Shown piece after piece: positions 45,693-54,968 of a DNA stretch of 64,000 nucleotides. The stretch's first letter is position 1. Each line of letters opens with the position of its first letter. Under the pieces are notes generated by a model, which saw only the letters and a program-made list of their open reading frames with translations, was not told the origin of the DNA and did no database searches. This DNA is from Mesorhizobium norvegicum (GTDB taxonomy: Bacteria; Pseudomonadota; Alphaproteobacteria; Rhizobiales; Rhizobiaceae): positions 62,001 through 126,000 of the forward strand of contig NZ_SMYZ01000088.1 in the NCBI RefSeq assembly GCF_004919685.1, written 5' to 3'. A program made the translations under genes and the position numbers.

Positions 45693-46577
45693 ATGAATGT
45701 TGGTTTCATTGGACTCGGGCGCATGGGGGTTGGAATGGCAGCCAACCTTTTGAAGGCCGGGCATGACGTTACCGTCTACAACCGGACGCCCGGCAAGGAC
45801 GAGGAGCTCGTCCAGATGGGCGGCCGGTCTGCCGCCGAGGTTGCGGAAGCCTGCGATGGCGAGATCGTCGTGACGATGCTGGCAGACGACCACGCGGTCG
45901 AAAGCGTGGTGTATGGCGACCAACGCGTGCTGGCGAGCCTGGCCAAAGGCGCGATCCATGTCTCGTCCAGTACGATTAGTGTTGCCTTGGCGGAGCGGCT
46001 CACAGCTGATCACGCCGCAGCCGGCCAACGCTTCGTCGCTGCTCCCGTGTTCGGTCGGCCTGAGGCTGCGGCGGATGGAAAGCTCTTCGTCGTTGCCGCC
46101 GGCGAGTCGGAGGCGGTCACGACAGCAACTCCGTTCTTCGACGCCGTGGGGCAGAAGACTTTCGTTGTCTCCGAGACGCCCAAGGCCGCCAATCTCGTGA
46201 AACTCAGCGGCAATTTCCTGATCGCTTCGGTTATCGAATCCCTCGGCGAGGCGATTGCGCTTGTGAGCAAGGGCGGCGTCGATCGACACCAGTATCTCGA
46301 TTTGCTCACCTCGACGTTGTTTGGCGCTCCTGTCTATAAGACCTATGGCGGGCTGATCGTCGATCGAAAATTCGAGCCGGCAGGCTTCGCGGCACCACTC
46401 GGCCAGAAGGACATCCGGCTGGTGCTCTCGGCGGCTGAAGAGTTGCGCGTACCGCTTCCCATCGCCAGCCTTCTGCGTGACCGTTTCCTAAGCCTGCTCG
46501 CCCATGGCGGCGACAATCTCGACTGGTCGGCGCTCGGTTCGCTTGCAGCAAGAGATGCTGGGGAGGCAGCAAACTAA
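45693..46577 (+). CDS. NAD(P)-dependent oxidoreductase, 3-hydroxyisobutyrate dehydrogenase family
   Basis: This 294-residue beta-hydroxyacid dehydrogenase has N-terminal VGFIGLGRMGVGMAANLLKA, the substrate-binding SSSTIS segment, catalytic Lys in KAANLVKLSGNFLIASVIE and the tail GQKDIRLVLSAAEEL. Relatives include 3-hydroxyisobutyrate and tartronate semialdehyde reductases and imine reductases. AAAGGAG precedes the start. The gap to the epimerase is 253 bp and may contain its own promoter. Confidence 0.88.
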   Translation: MNVGFIGLGRMGVGMAANLLKAGHDVTVYNRTPGKDEELVQMGGRSAAEVAEACDGEIVVTMLADDHAVESVVYGDQRVLASLAKGAIHVSSSTISVALAERLTADHAAAGQRFVAAPVFGRPEAAADGKLFVVAAGESEAVTTATPFFDAVGQKTFVVSETPKAANLVKLSGNFLIASVIESLGEAIALVSKGGVDRHQYLDLLTSTLFGAPVYKTYGGLIVDRKFEPAGFAAPLGQKDIRLVLSAAEELRVPLPIASLLRDRFLSLLAHGGDNLDWSALGSLAARDAGEAAN

Positions 46578-46896
46578 GGACCTCCGATCCCCCACCAGCA
46601 AAGGCAGACCAGGAGGTGGCCCACTGTCCAAGGATACCGCACATTTCATTCAAAAGGATCGCATCCCGGGGGGCGCTCTTGGACGGTCACAGCTTTCTTG
46701 GATAATGCCCTGCGCGCCGCTTAACGCTCTCGACGTGGCCAATCGACGATCGCTGAGCACGCTCTTCCCTGTTGGGACCGCTCCCGTCGGCTCCCGTATC
46801 GTAAACCTCGTTGTGCTTGGATGAACAATTGCTGCACAGGCATATTAAAGCCAGCTTCGGAGAAAATACACTCCGATACCGTTTCGGAGCCCTTTC
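46578..46896. other. Gene-free stretch before cytochrome b561
   Basis: 319 bases, no gene recognised. The last 80 bases are AT-richer and are the likely promoter of the cytochrome gene. Confidence 0.3.
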
Positions 46897-47448
46897 ATGT
46901 CGCTATCTGGTACAAGAATTCGCTACGGCAGCCTCGCCCAGGCTTTTCACTGGCTTACCGCGCTGCTCGTACTTGTCGCCTTCCTGGTCTCGCAAGGCGG
47001 TCCTCCAACGCGCGTCTATGCGCCGTCCAACGCTGGCACCTTGCAGCTTCATGAATCGCTCGGTTTCACCGTTTTCGTGCTGCTGGTCATACGCTTGGCG
47101 TGGCGTTTTTTCGACCGTATTCCGGAGTCGCCGCCAATGCCTCTCTGGATGGATGTCGCGGCGAAGATAACGCATTGGGCGCTCTACGCGCTCCTGTTCG
47201 CGGTCCCTGCGACGGCAATACTCGGCGCATGGTTTGGCGGCCACCCGGTCACGGTATACGGCCTCGGCGCCCTTGGTCCGTTCTTTGGCGCCTGGGGCCC
47301 CGGCGCATCCCTTGCCGAGATCCATGGCACGCTCGGCGATGTCCTCATGTGGCTCGCGGGTCTGCACGCCGCCGCGGCCATCTTTCACCATGTCTTCCTA
47401 CACGATCGCGTGCTGAAGCAGATGCTGCCTGGCCTGCCCAACTCGTAA
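46897..47448 (+). CDS. Cytochrome b561-type membrane protein
   Basis: This 183-residue four-helix diheme membrane cytochrome (YodB/CybB family) has candidate heme-ligand His in LAQAFHWLTALLV (helix 1), LQLHESLGFTVF (helix 2), KITHWALYALLF (helix 3) and SLAEIHGTLGD/GLHAAAAIFHHVF (helix 4). It transfers electrons within the inner membrane, commonly from quinol to a periplasmic acceptor or superoxide. It stands alone on the plus strand. Confidence 0.9.
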   Translation: MSLSGTRIRYGSLAQAFHWLTALLVLVAFLVSQGGPPTRVYAPSNAGTLQLHESLGFTVFVLLVIRLAWRFFDRIPESPPMPLWMDVAAKITHWALYALLFAVPATAILGAWFGGHPVTVYGLGALGPFFGAWGPGASLAEIHGTLGDVLMWLAGLHAAAAIFHHVFLHDRVLKQMLPGLPNS

Positions 47449-47511
47449 ATGGATCCGGTTGCAGAGCGGCATAAATTGGACAATTCGTTGCCACTTGACC
47501 TGGGTTGATTG

Positions 47512-47802
47512 CTACTGTCTATCTTGGCGTTCTTCGGGCGGACGAACCTTGCGGAACATTGCAAGCAGAAGGATGTCGTAGACAATTTTCAAGGCGCCCG
47601 CGATGAGCAGCGGCCACCCGAAACCGGAGATAGCGAGCAGTGAGCCGGCAAGGATCGGACTGGCGGCTGCCGCGAGGCTTCGCGGGACTGCGGTGACACT
47701 TGCTGCTGCCGCCCGCTCCCCAGGTGTCACCACCGCCATGACGTTGGAGGTGCGGGTCGGTACATCCAAGCCAGGCCCTCCAAACCGGGAAAGAAACACT
47801 AG
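47512..47802 (-). pseudogene. C-terminal fragment of an MFS transporter
   Basis: The minus-strand peptide RFGGPGLDVPTRTSNVMAVV, VTAVPRSLAAAASPILAGSL and FGWPLLIAGALKIVYDILLL is the end of a major facilitator protein (last three helices). There is no start codon in a sensible place and the upstream sequence turns directly into repeat copy D, so about three quarters of the gene has been lost. Confidence 0.7.
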
Positions 47803-47829
47803 GCAGACCTCGTCCCGAACCGGCTGATC

Positions 47830-48130
47830 TGACGGGCACCTCGTCGAGGCCGCGCTGAAGCTGTTGGCTAGTGGTCCAATCTTGTCCGAGGGGCATGTGA
47901 AAGATGAGCATTCGGAATCCGTGGTTGATCGGGACGTCAGGGTAGAGAGCAAATGCGACCATTCCCAAGCGTGGAAGATCACAAGTGGTCACTCGGCACA
48001 CACCTCAGTTAACGACCCCTGCCCTCCAAGGTTGGCACACAAATATTTGATATATATGGAAATTCTGATCTAAGTGTTTTGATGCACAATGATCCCGCTC
48101 GATACCCCACCGGCACGAGCCGTCATGCGA
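47830..48130 (+). repeat. Interspersed repeat, copy D
   Basis: The core CATTCGGAATCCGTGGTTGA starts at about 47909, and the right end ACAATGATCCCGCTCGATAC is near 48088. The left 80 bases are only weakly like those of copies B, C and E, so this copy may be left-truncated or diverged. It borders the MFS fragment on its left. Confidence 0.75.
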
Positions 48131-48262
48131 AGTCCGAATGAGCACCCCACCCAGATTACAGCAGCACAGACGAAGACGGCCTGGTTCGCAATTGACATCG
48201 ATGTTGGTTGGCCGACCGGGGTTTGAACTCCGGCCAGTGTGAGCTTTGGAAGCAGAGCGTGC

Positions 48263-48586
48263 CTAGGCTTTTGGCTTCGCCTTTCTAACCTCCTCAACAG
48301 CGATGTTTAACGCCGTTTCAAAGGCGTGCCTTAAATCAGCAATCTTGTCTTTCCTTAGCTCAGCGGTCTGTTTTGAAATAGGCGCAAGCTCCCAAATAAG
48401 CGCGTTCCCCGTCCCCAGAAGGTGAGCCAGAGCAGCATCCGTGGCCTCCGTCGTTTCCAAAAGATCCCGCGACTTCCCAATGTTCATCTGCAAATGACGC
48501 GTGAGCCCTTTTACATTGCCCGCTTCCGCATGGATCGCCTCTCTGCGCAACTTATGCAGGTACTCCACTGCTGCTCCGATTGGCAT
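48263..48586 (-). CDS. Small hypothetical protein
   Basis: This 107-residue protein, not recognised, has a convincing ribosome site (GGGAGG) just before ATG 48586. It is charged and alpha-helical in appearance (AAVEYLHKLRREAIHAEAGN, KIADLRHAFETALNIAVEEV), without signal peptide or membrane segment. A small soluble helical protein, perhaps a protein-binding accessory factor; nothing in the neighbourhood indicates its job. Confidence 0.65.
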   Translation of the reverse strand: MPIGAAVEYLHKLRREAIHAEAGNVKGLTRHLQMNIGKSRDLLETTEATDAALAHLLGTGNALIWELAPISKQTAELRKDKIADLRHAFETALNIAVEEVRKAKPKA

Positions 48587-48710
48587 TTTGTTCCTCCCTT
48601 ACTGTCGAATCGTCACGGATCATCGTACGCCTCATTCAGAAAGATGGCCGCGCGATATCGTGGACTTGGCGACTTAGGCCGCGGCGTCCCAGCGAGCCGG
48701 GGTGAGCGTA

Positions 48711-48800
48711 CGATGACCCAATGGCCCCCTCGCCGCGTGCTTCTTGTCAATGACCATCCGGTCGTGCAGTCCGGTATCATGTCCGGCACATCGCCACCAC
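48711..48800 (+). pseudogene. Fragment of a response-regulator receiver gene
   Basis: Plus-strand peptide PPRRVLLVNDHPVVQSGIMS is the start of a LuxR-type response-regulator receiver domain; after about 26 residues the likeness stops. It is a short fossil in the 48587-48946 gap, which otherwise shows no gene. Confidence 0.5.
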
Positions 48801-48946
48801 AAAGACGTCGTCAGCTCGCGGTATTCTCCAAGCGACGGGTTCGCATCACGCGACCATGCAATCACACCGGCCTTCTTCCCCGCCACTTCGCTGTTCTCGT
48901 TGTCAGATAGGCTTGTGACTATCGGGAAAAGACGGTTAGATTGGGA

Positions 48947-49351
48947 ATGAAACAGTTGCACTTCAGCGTCTTGACGATAGGTTTTCTGGCACTTGGCATT
49001 GTTGCTACAGAGGCAAAGCCGGTTCAACTGACCGCCGATCAAATCGGAGTCGTCGAGCAGACCGTAAAATCCCTGCTGAAAGACCAAACGAACATATCAT
49101 TCGGTAAACCCGGTGCCATTACGACTTCAACCGGATCAATCATGGTTTGCGGTAGGTACAATGCAAAGAGCTGCTTTGCCGGGTATTCCGGCGAGACTGC
49201 CTATAGGGGCCAGTTCGATAGCGCCGACAGCGAGACAAAATATCTCCCAGCCTTCGACATTATCACAATGCCTGAAAATCAAACTGAAACCGACGACCTT
49301 GTAAAATTCTGCACCAATTCAGGCGTCGATCTGCCGCCGATCAGCAAATAG
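48947..49351 (+). CDS. Secreted small hypothetical protein
   Basis: This 134-residue protein has a Sec signal peptide (MKQLHFSVLTIGFLALGIVA, cleaved near TEAKP). The mature part holds KPVQLTADQIGVVEQTVKSL, ICGRYNAKS-like text reading MVCGRYNAKSCFAGYSGETA, and three Cys that may pair. It is not a family I recognise. The start may be TTG 48941. Periplasmic or extracellular; it stands alone. Confidence 0.65.
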   Translation: MKQLHFSVLTIGFLALGIVATEAKPVQLTADQIGVVEQTVKSLLKDQTNISFGKPGAITTSTGSIMVCGRYNAKSCFAGYSGETAYRGQFDSADSETKYLPAFDIITMPENQTETDDLVKFCTNSGVDLPPISK

Positions 49352-49783
49352 CCTGAAATGCTTCCCACAGCCAGGTGCCGACAGCGCTTGACCGCTTAAT
49401 CAGTATGGCTGAAAGCCACGACCTTAAGGGCTCTGGCCCACTTACGTCAGCTGGCCGCGTAGCGTGGCATGTCGCCCTTCGCCAACTCGGTACCATCCAA
49501 GCAAACCGATGCGGGGTAGGACGGCGCCAATCGCGGCCACGCTGTAGAAAACTTGCCTTCCTCTCCACGACTTCGCGAGGTACGCTCCGCCTGGAGGCGA
49601 AGGGCGAGGCTCGATGACGGGCGCTACTGCTCCTTCCGCTGGGAGCGGGAGGCGCATGTTCGGCACATACGACCCGCAGAACCTCTTCCGGGTCAATCAC
49701 AATATCTCGCCGGCGATGTAGCGCGACGATCATCCACGCCTCGGATATTCCTATTTAGGGTTTATTGGATTTTGAAGGCGCGG
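49352..49783. other. Gene-free stretch
   Basis: 432 bases with several short frames on both strands, none resembling a protein family. Likely decayed coding DNA. Confidence 0.3.
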
Positions 49784-50155
49784 TTAACGTGGACGTCGTG
49801 CGACAGGCGCAAGTGCCCATGTCGTCCGCACCTTGGTTTTCCAGATCGGGACCAGATGCCAGTGGCTCCTACTTAGGCTTGAGTAAGGATCCCGTGGACT
49901 TCCTGTCCGATCGAAATGGACCGCGAGTGCTTGGTCGACTGCGCACAATACGGCGAAACGCTCAATCTGATCGTCGGACAGCTCGCAATCGGGGACTTTG
50001 TCGCGCACGGACTGCACTGCTGAAAAGGTTGAAATGATGCGTCCGGGACCACAGCAACCGACGTACCCCTGCACGGCGTCGATGACGTCGTCAGAAATAA
50101 GAAAGTTAAAGTACCGCGAGTTAGGTGTGGTGGAAGCTACGGTCCGGTTTAGCAT
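49784..50155 (-). CDS. Hypothetical protein (uncertain)
   Basis: A 123-residue frame from ATG 50155 (GAAGG five bases before). The middle part VRDKVPDCELSDDQIERFAV and LCAVDQALAVHFDRTG looks like genuine protein, resembling short conserved rhizobial proteins I have no function for. The ends are less protein-like. It could be a decayed gene. Confidence 0.4.
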   Translation of the reverse strand: MLNRTVASTTPNSRYFNFLISDDVIDAVQGYVGCCGPGRIISTFSAVQSVRDKVPDCELSDDQIERFAVLCAVDQALAVHFDRTGSPRDPYSSLSRSHWHLVPIWKTKVRTTWALAPVARRPR

Positions 50156-50539
50156 TTCGCCTTCAGCAAGCCCCATCCCAGGGTAGCAGGTGGACGGATG
50201 TATCGGCAAGGACCGATCGTTAACATAAGGTCGTTGTTCGCCGAATTCTAATATACTCGCGTAGGGGCCTTCCGATCCCTGGCGAAGCCGTTCGCGCCCA
50301 CCCGCATACCTCACATTCGCACTTCGCTGCGGTTGATACCTCCATGGCATCAGACACTCTTCGTGCCGGCGGCATGATCCCGCTCTTCTTGCACCGAAGC
50401 TTGGCGACAGCCTTCGCTCACGAACAATAATACGACACCTCATGGAACCTTCCCCCGAGACGCGAGTTTCGTGTTGACTGCGAACTCCGCAGTCGGGGAC
50501 TTCTGATAACATGGCGATTTTGCCGCTCATGGCCCATTG
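50156..50539. other. Gene-free stretch upstream of receiver-domain gene
   Basis: 384 bases without a supportable gene. It must contain the promoter of the 50540 gene; I see no clear elements. Confidence 0.3.
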
Positions 50540-50902
50540 ATGGCCGTTATTCTCATCGTCGAAGACGAGGTATTCATCCGCCAAACCGCCGAGTGGACAA
50601 TTGGCGACCTGGGTCACACCGTCCTCCTGGCTGGCGATCTGGCCGCCGCACTCTTGCATCTGTCGACGTCTCAACAAATTGACGCGCTCTTTGTCGATAT
50701 CCGCCTCAGTGCATTGGCCCAAGGCGGATACGACGTGGCGAACCAGGCCATCAAGCTTCGGCCGGGATTGCGGGTGCTATACACGTCCGGCAGCCCTCTC
50801 ACCGCCGATATGACAGAGATGTTCGTCGGCGGGGGGCAATTCCTTCAGAAGCCCTATTCTCCCGCTCAACTTGAATATTCCGTCAAAGAACTCCTTCACT
50901 AA
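50540..50902 (+). CDS. Single-domain response regulator (receiver only)
   Basis: This 120-residue receiver domain has ILIVEDEVFIRQTAEWTIGD (acidic pocket), phospho-Asp in ALFVDIRLSALAQGGYDVAN, VLYTSGSPL (Ser/Thr switch) and FLQKPYSPAQLEYSVKELL (conserved Lys). No output domain. It lies just upstream of the hybrid histidine kinase and is a plausible phosphorelay partner of its HPt domain. ATG 50540; TTG 50537 also open. Confidence 0.9.
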   Translation: MAVILIVEDEVFIRQTAEWTIGDLGHTVLLAGDLAAALLHLSTSQQIDALFVDIRLSALAQGGYDVANQAIKLRPGLRVLYTSGSPLTADMTEMFVGGGQFLQKPYSPAQLEYSVKELLH

Positions 50903-51057
50903 CATGGCTTCGTGGTTTTCAACATTTGAACGAGCCGCGGCCGAAAATACTTAGGAAACCTGATCTCGAATTTACCCACGGAGAAGGACATCGAGAACCT
51001 ACTTGCCCTGTCCCCCGACAACGCAGCACATCAGCAGACGGAAGAGTCCATTGTTAA

Positions 51058-51890
51058 AGCGGGCGCCCTACAGAGCGCGATCTTCAACAGCGCAAACTTT
51101 TCCAGCATCGCCACCGACGCCAAAGGTGTGATTCAGATCTTCAACGTCGGCGCCGAGCGGATGCTTGGCTACACGGCTGCCGAAGTGATGAACACGATCA
51201 CCCCGGCCGACATCTCCGATCCGCAGGAGTTGATCGCGCGCGCTCAAGCCTTGAGCGCCGAGCTTTCGACTTCGATCACGCCAGGCTTCGACGCCCTGGT
51301 GTTCAAGGCCTCGCGCGGAATCGAGGACATCTATGAGCTGACCTATATTCGCAAAGACGGAAGCCGGTTTCCAGCAGTGGTGTCAGTTACAGCCCTGCGC
51401 GATGCGCAGGACGGCATCATCGGGTACCTCCTGATCGGCACCGACAATACCGCGCGCAAGGAGGCTGAAGAGGCGCTCCTCCAGGCTGGCGCGTTGCAGA
51501 GCGCGATCTTCAACAGCGCCAACTTCTCTAGCATCGCCACCGACGCCAAAGGCGTGATTCAGATCTTCAATGTGGGCGCGGAGCGGATGCTTGGTTACAC
51601 GGCGGCCGAGATGATGAACACGATCACGCCGGCCGACATCTCCGATCCGCAGGAGCTAATCTTGCGCGCTCGGACCTTGAGCATCGAACTCGCGACCACG
51701 ATCGAGCCGGGGTTTGAGGCCCTGGTGTTCAAGGCCTCGCGCGGAATAGAAGACATCTACGAACTGACCTACATCCGCAAGGATGGAACGCGCTTCCCTG
51801 CAGTTGTGTCAGTCACAGCGCTACGCGACGCACAGAACGGGATCATCGGATACCTCCTGATCGGCACCGACAATACCGCGCGCAAACTGG
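51058..51890 (+). repeat. In-frame tandem duplication encoding PAS domains 1 and 2
   Basis: Unit 1 from about 51058 and unit 2 from about 51484 are offset by 426 bases (142 codons). Long stretches are the same or nearly so, for example the text for QSAIFNSANFSSIATDAKG and RGIEDIYELTYIRKDG. Differences are mostly third-position, so the copies are under selection and the duplication is not very recent. Confidence 0.85.
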
Positions 51891-53779
51891 TCGAAGAAGA
51901 GCAGAAGAAGTCCGACCAGCGTTTGCGCGATCAGCAATTCTACACGCGCTCGCTGATCGAATCGAACATCGACGCCCTGATGACGATCGACCCGGCCGGC
52001 ATCATTACGGACGTCAACAAACAGACGGAGGCGCTCACTGGCTGCACCCGTGACGAATTGATCGGGGCGCCGTTCAAGGACTGCTTCACGGATCCGGAGC
52101 GGGCGGAAGCGGGCATCAAACGTGTGCTCAGTGAAAAGTCGGTGACCGATTACGAGCTTACGGCTCGCGCCCGAGACGGCAAACAGACCGTCGTGTCCTA
52201 TAACGCCACGACGTTTTACGATCGGGGCCGCACATTGCAGGGCGTCTTCGCCGCAGCGCGCGATGTCACGGAGCGAAAGCGCGTGGAAGTGGAACTGCAG
52301 CAAGCCAAGGCGGCAGCCGAAAGCGCGAGCAGAACCAAATCCGATTTTCTTGCCAGCATGAGCCATGAGATCCGCACGCCCATGAATGCAATCATGGGCA
52401 TCGCCGACCTCCTCGCAAAGACCCCGCTTTCACCCGAACAAGACAAGTACGTGCAGATCTTCCGCCGATCCGGCGACAACTTGCTGAACCTCATCAACGA
52501 CATCCTGGACCTCTCGAAGGTCGAAGCCTCTCAGCTCGATCTGGAACGAACAGGCTTTTCGTTGAGCGACCACCTGGAAAAGGTGATCGAGATGGTGGCG
52601 CCTCGTGCCCATGAGAAAGGACTGGTGCTGGCGTGCGAAATTGAAACCAGTGTCGGCAATGATCTGGTCGGCGATCCGACGCGGCTGCGGCAAGTGCTCC
52701 TCAACCTGCTTGGCAATGCGATCAAGTTCACCCAATCGGGGCGCGTATTCTTGAAGGTTGAGCCAGATGGGGATCGCTTGGTTCCAACCGCCCTGCGGTT
52801 CACCGTTTCGGATACCGGTATAGGCATTGCAGCAGAGAAATTAGGGCAGGTGTTTGAACGGTTCACGCAGGCCGACTCATCGACCACCCGCAGGTTTGGT
52901 GGATCGGGTCTAGGTCTCACGATTTCGAAGCGCCTCGTGGAGTTGATGGGTGGACGCATCTGGGTGGAAAGCGAAGTTGGGAAAGGAAGCGTGTTTTGCT
53001 TTGCTCTCCCATTCGAGGTCTGGGCTGAGGCCAACCGGCCGGCGGCCACGCCCGCCGGCATGGGGTCAGAGGCACCGCTGCCCGCGCTGCGGATCCTTCT
53101 CGCCGAGGACTCACCCGACAATTGCACGATTGCCCTCGCCTATCTCGAGGATACTCCCTACCGGATCGACGTGGCCGAGACGGGAGTAGTGGCCTGCCAG
53201 ATGTTCACGGCGGGCCATTACGATCTTGTCCTGATGGACCGACAGATGCCGCTCATGGACGGTTTGACCGCAACGCGAACCATTCGAGCGTGGGAAAAGA
53301 CGAATGATCGGGCGCCAACACCGATCATCGCCCTGACGGCCTCTGCTCTGAAAGGGGATCGGGAGACATGTCTCGCGGCGGGGTGCACGGCCTATCTAAG
53401 CAAACCCATCAAACAGCACGTGCTGCTGCAAGCGATAAAGGACTATTCCGTGATGGCAGTGCCGTCGGCACGAAAGGATGGCGAGCCGCTGCACACGACC
53501 TCAAGGGCGGACCGAAGATTGAAGGAACGCACACCCGCCTATCTGAGGAATTGTCGGGAGGGCGTCATTGCGATGGTTGAAGCTCTGGATCGGTTTGACT
53601 TCGAGGCAGTCTTGATCCTGGGGCACAATATGAGGGGATCCGGTGGCGCGTTCGGATTCCAAGCCATTACGGACATTGGCGCAGGCCTTGAACAAGCGGC
53701 GGAAATCGCCGACGCCGAAGCGTCGCGAAAATGGGTAAGCGAATTGTCCAGCTATCTCGATCGTGTCGAGGTCATTTGA
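51128..53779 (+). CDS. Hybrid sensor histidine kinase, three PAS, HisKA, HATPase, receiver, HPt
   Basis: 883 residues from GTG 51128, but the frame stays open to about 50930 and homology to the second PAS begins upstream (at 51058), so the true start is probably a rarer codon (CTG 50960 after AGGA is one candidate). Domains: PAS 1 and 2 (near-identical, about 142 codons apart), PAS 3 around 270-390, HisKA with SMSHEIRTPMNAIMGIADLL, ATPase with LLNLLGNAIKFTQSG and DTGIGIAAEKLGQVFERF, receiver with LVLMDRQMPLMDG around residue 710, and C-terminal HPt with LILGHNMRGSGGAFGF. No membrane segment is seen, so a cytoplasmic multi-step phosphorelay sensor. The receiver gene at 50540 is its likely partner. 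Confidence 0.9.
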   Translation: MIQIFNVGAERMLGYTAAEVMNTITPADISDPQELIARAQALSAELSTSITPGFDALVFKASRGIEDIYELTYIRKDGSRFPAVVSVTALRDAQDGIIGYLLIGTDNTARKEAEEALLQAGALQSAIFNSANFSSIATDAKGVIQIFNVGAERMLGYTAAEMMNTITPADISDPQELILRARTLSIELATTIEPGFEALVFKASRGIEDIYELTYIRKDGTRFPAVVSVTALRDAQNGIIGYLLIGTDNTARKLVEEEQKKSDQRLRDQQFYTRSLIESNIDALMTIDPAGIITDVNKQTEALTGCTRDELIGAPFKDCFTDPERAEAGIKRVLSEKSVTDYELTARARDGKQTVVSYNATTFYDRGRTLQGVFAAARDVTERKRVEVELQQAKAAAESASRTKSDFLASMSHEIRTPMNAIMGIADLLAKTPLSPEQDKYVQIFRRSGDNLLNLINDILDLSKVEASQLDLERTGFSLSDHLEKVIEMVAPRAHEKGLVLACEIETSVGNDLVGDPTRLRQVLLNLLGNAIKFTQSGRVFLKVEPDGDRLVPTALRFTVSDTGIGIAAEKLGQVFERFTQADSSTTRRFGGSGLGLTISKRLVELMGGRIWVESEVGKGSVFCFALPFEVWAEANRPAATPAGMGSEAPLPALRILLAEDSPDNCTIALAYLEDTPYRIDVAETGVVACQMFTAGHYDLVLMDRQMPLMDGLTATRTIRAWEKTNDRAPTPIIALTASALKGDRETCLAAGCTAYLSKPIKQHVLLQAIKDYSVMAVPSARKDGEPLHTTSRADRRLKERTPAYLRNCREGVIAMVEALDRFDFEAVLILGHNMRGSGGAFGFQAITDIGAGLEQAAEIADAEASRKWVSELSSYLDRVEVI

Positions 53780-53844
53780 TCGGCCGGTTGGAAAGATCAG
53801 CGAAGTCTGCGACTAGCGCCGAGTTGGTATGACTCATGAGGCCG

Positions 53845-54150
53845 AGGACAAATCGATCCCCGTTGTCTTCAGATCCACACGCGCACTGCCGCTGGAAAGG
53901 CGGCACCGCTAGAGTAGCAGAGAGGCCGCTCAGTCGTTCCGAGGGCGCTGGCTGGAAAGATACGCGTTCGGAATCCGTGGTTGATCGGGACGTCACAGTA
54001 CTGAGCAAGCGTGAAAGACCACAAGTGGTCACTCGACACATGCCCCAGTTAGCGGCACCACCGTTTCAAAATCACAAGCATTTGATAAATATCACGAATC
54101 TGGTCATAGTGGTTTGATCCATAACGATCCCGCTCGATACCCCACGGGGC
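53845..54150 (+). repeat. Interspersed repeat, copy E (near full length)
   Basis: The left end is AGGACAAATCGATCCCCGTT, the core CGTTCGGAATCCGTGGTTGA is at about 53967, and the right end ACGATCCCGCTCGATACCCC is at about 54123. Compared with B-D it lacks about 20 bases after TACTGAGCAA. It ends four bases before the stop codon of the FMN reductase gene, in the gap between two convergent genes. Confidence 0.85.
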
Positions 54151-54153
54151 ATT

Positions 54154-54735
54154 TCACAGGGCCCCTCGCTCGCTAATTTGCGTTCGCATGGTCTGCAGTG
54201 CCTGGCCCCAGGCGACGAGGTCATCGAGCATGGCGTTAACCGCCGCCGCCTGATGCGGACCGGGCTTGAACGTGGAGAAGTTCTCGAAATCGGTAAAAAG
54301 GGACAGTGCGACCTGGGCCCGCACGGGGGCAACCTTGATCTCGCCCATGATCAGTCGCAGATGCTCGACGGCGCGTGTTCCACCGACGCCGCCGTAGCCG
54401 ACAAACCCGGCGGCCTTGTCATTCCATTCGCGGAACAGATAATCGATCGCGTTCTTGAGCGCGCCTGATGTCGAATGGTTGTATTCGGGCGTGACGAACA
54501 CGAACGCATCGAAGGTCGCGATCTTTGCGGCCCAGGCTTTCGTGTGCGGCTGTCCATACTGGCCCATTGAGGGTGGAAGCGCTTCGTCGAGAAGTGGCAG
54601 GTCGAAGTCCGCGATGTCCACGACTTCGAACGAGGCATCGCTCCGCTGCGCTGCGATGCCGTGGACCCAGCGTGCAACGACATCGGCCTTGCGGCCGGGA
54701 CGGGTGGTTCCGATGATGATCGCCACATTCAGCAA
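54154..54735 (-). CDS. NADPH-dependent FMN reductase/NAD(P)H quinone oxidoreductase
   Basis: This 193-residue flavodoxin-fold reductase starts at TTG 54735 after AAGGAGAAG, giving the natural N-terminus LLNVAIIIGTTRPGRKADVV. FMN-binding stretches are FVFVTPEYNHSTSGALKNAI and FVGYGGVGGTRAVEHLR. It supplies reduced flavin or reduces quinones or chromate-like compounds. The stop lies right beside repeat copy E. It faces the SDR gene, on the same strand. Confidence 0.88.
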   Translation of the reverse strand: MLNVAIIIGTTRPGRKADVVARWVHGIAAQRSDASFEVVDIADFDLPLLDEALPPSMGQYGQPHTKAWAAKIATFDAFVFVTPEYNHSTSGALKNAIDYLFREWNDKAAGFVGYGGVGGTRAVEHLRLIMGEIKVAPVRAQVALSLFTDFENFSTFKPGPHQAAAVNAMLDDLVAWGQALQTMRTQISERGAL

Positions 54736-54968
54736 TTGTCTTCTCCTTGGAGCAAGGGCAAGTTCTAAACCGAGGCCAAGATGCGCCGCTGTTTCAGACA
54801 GACTGCCGGCCACCGCACGTGCGGGCGCGATCGGCCCACACTCGGAGGTAATTGTACCGGTCCACTGCTAGTACGAAAATCCAAACAATATTGAAAAGTC
54901 TATTCAGAATTTTCGATATGCCAACCTGATTGATGCCGCAGCACCTCAGGCTATGACTGTGCGTGGCT

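Noticed and set aside
48195..48260. tRNA-like 3' half on the minus strand (GTTCAAAC loop and a CCA-like end)
   Set aside because: The T-stem pairs only three of five positions and no matching acceptor or D-arm was found upstream, so I do not call a tRNA or attachment site.
49375..49617. Plus-strand frame of 80 residues
   Set aside because: Arg-rich composition typical of shadow frames and no start signal.
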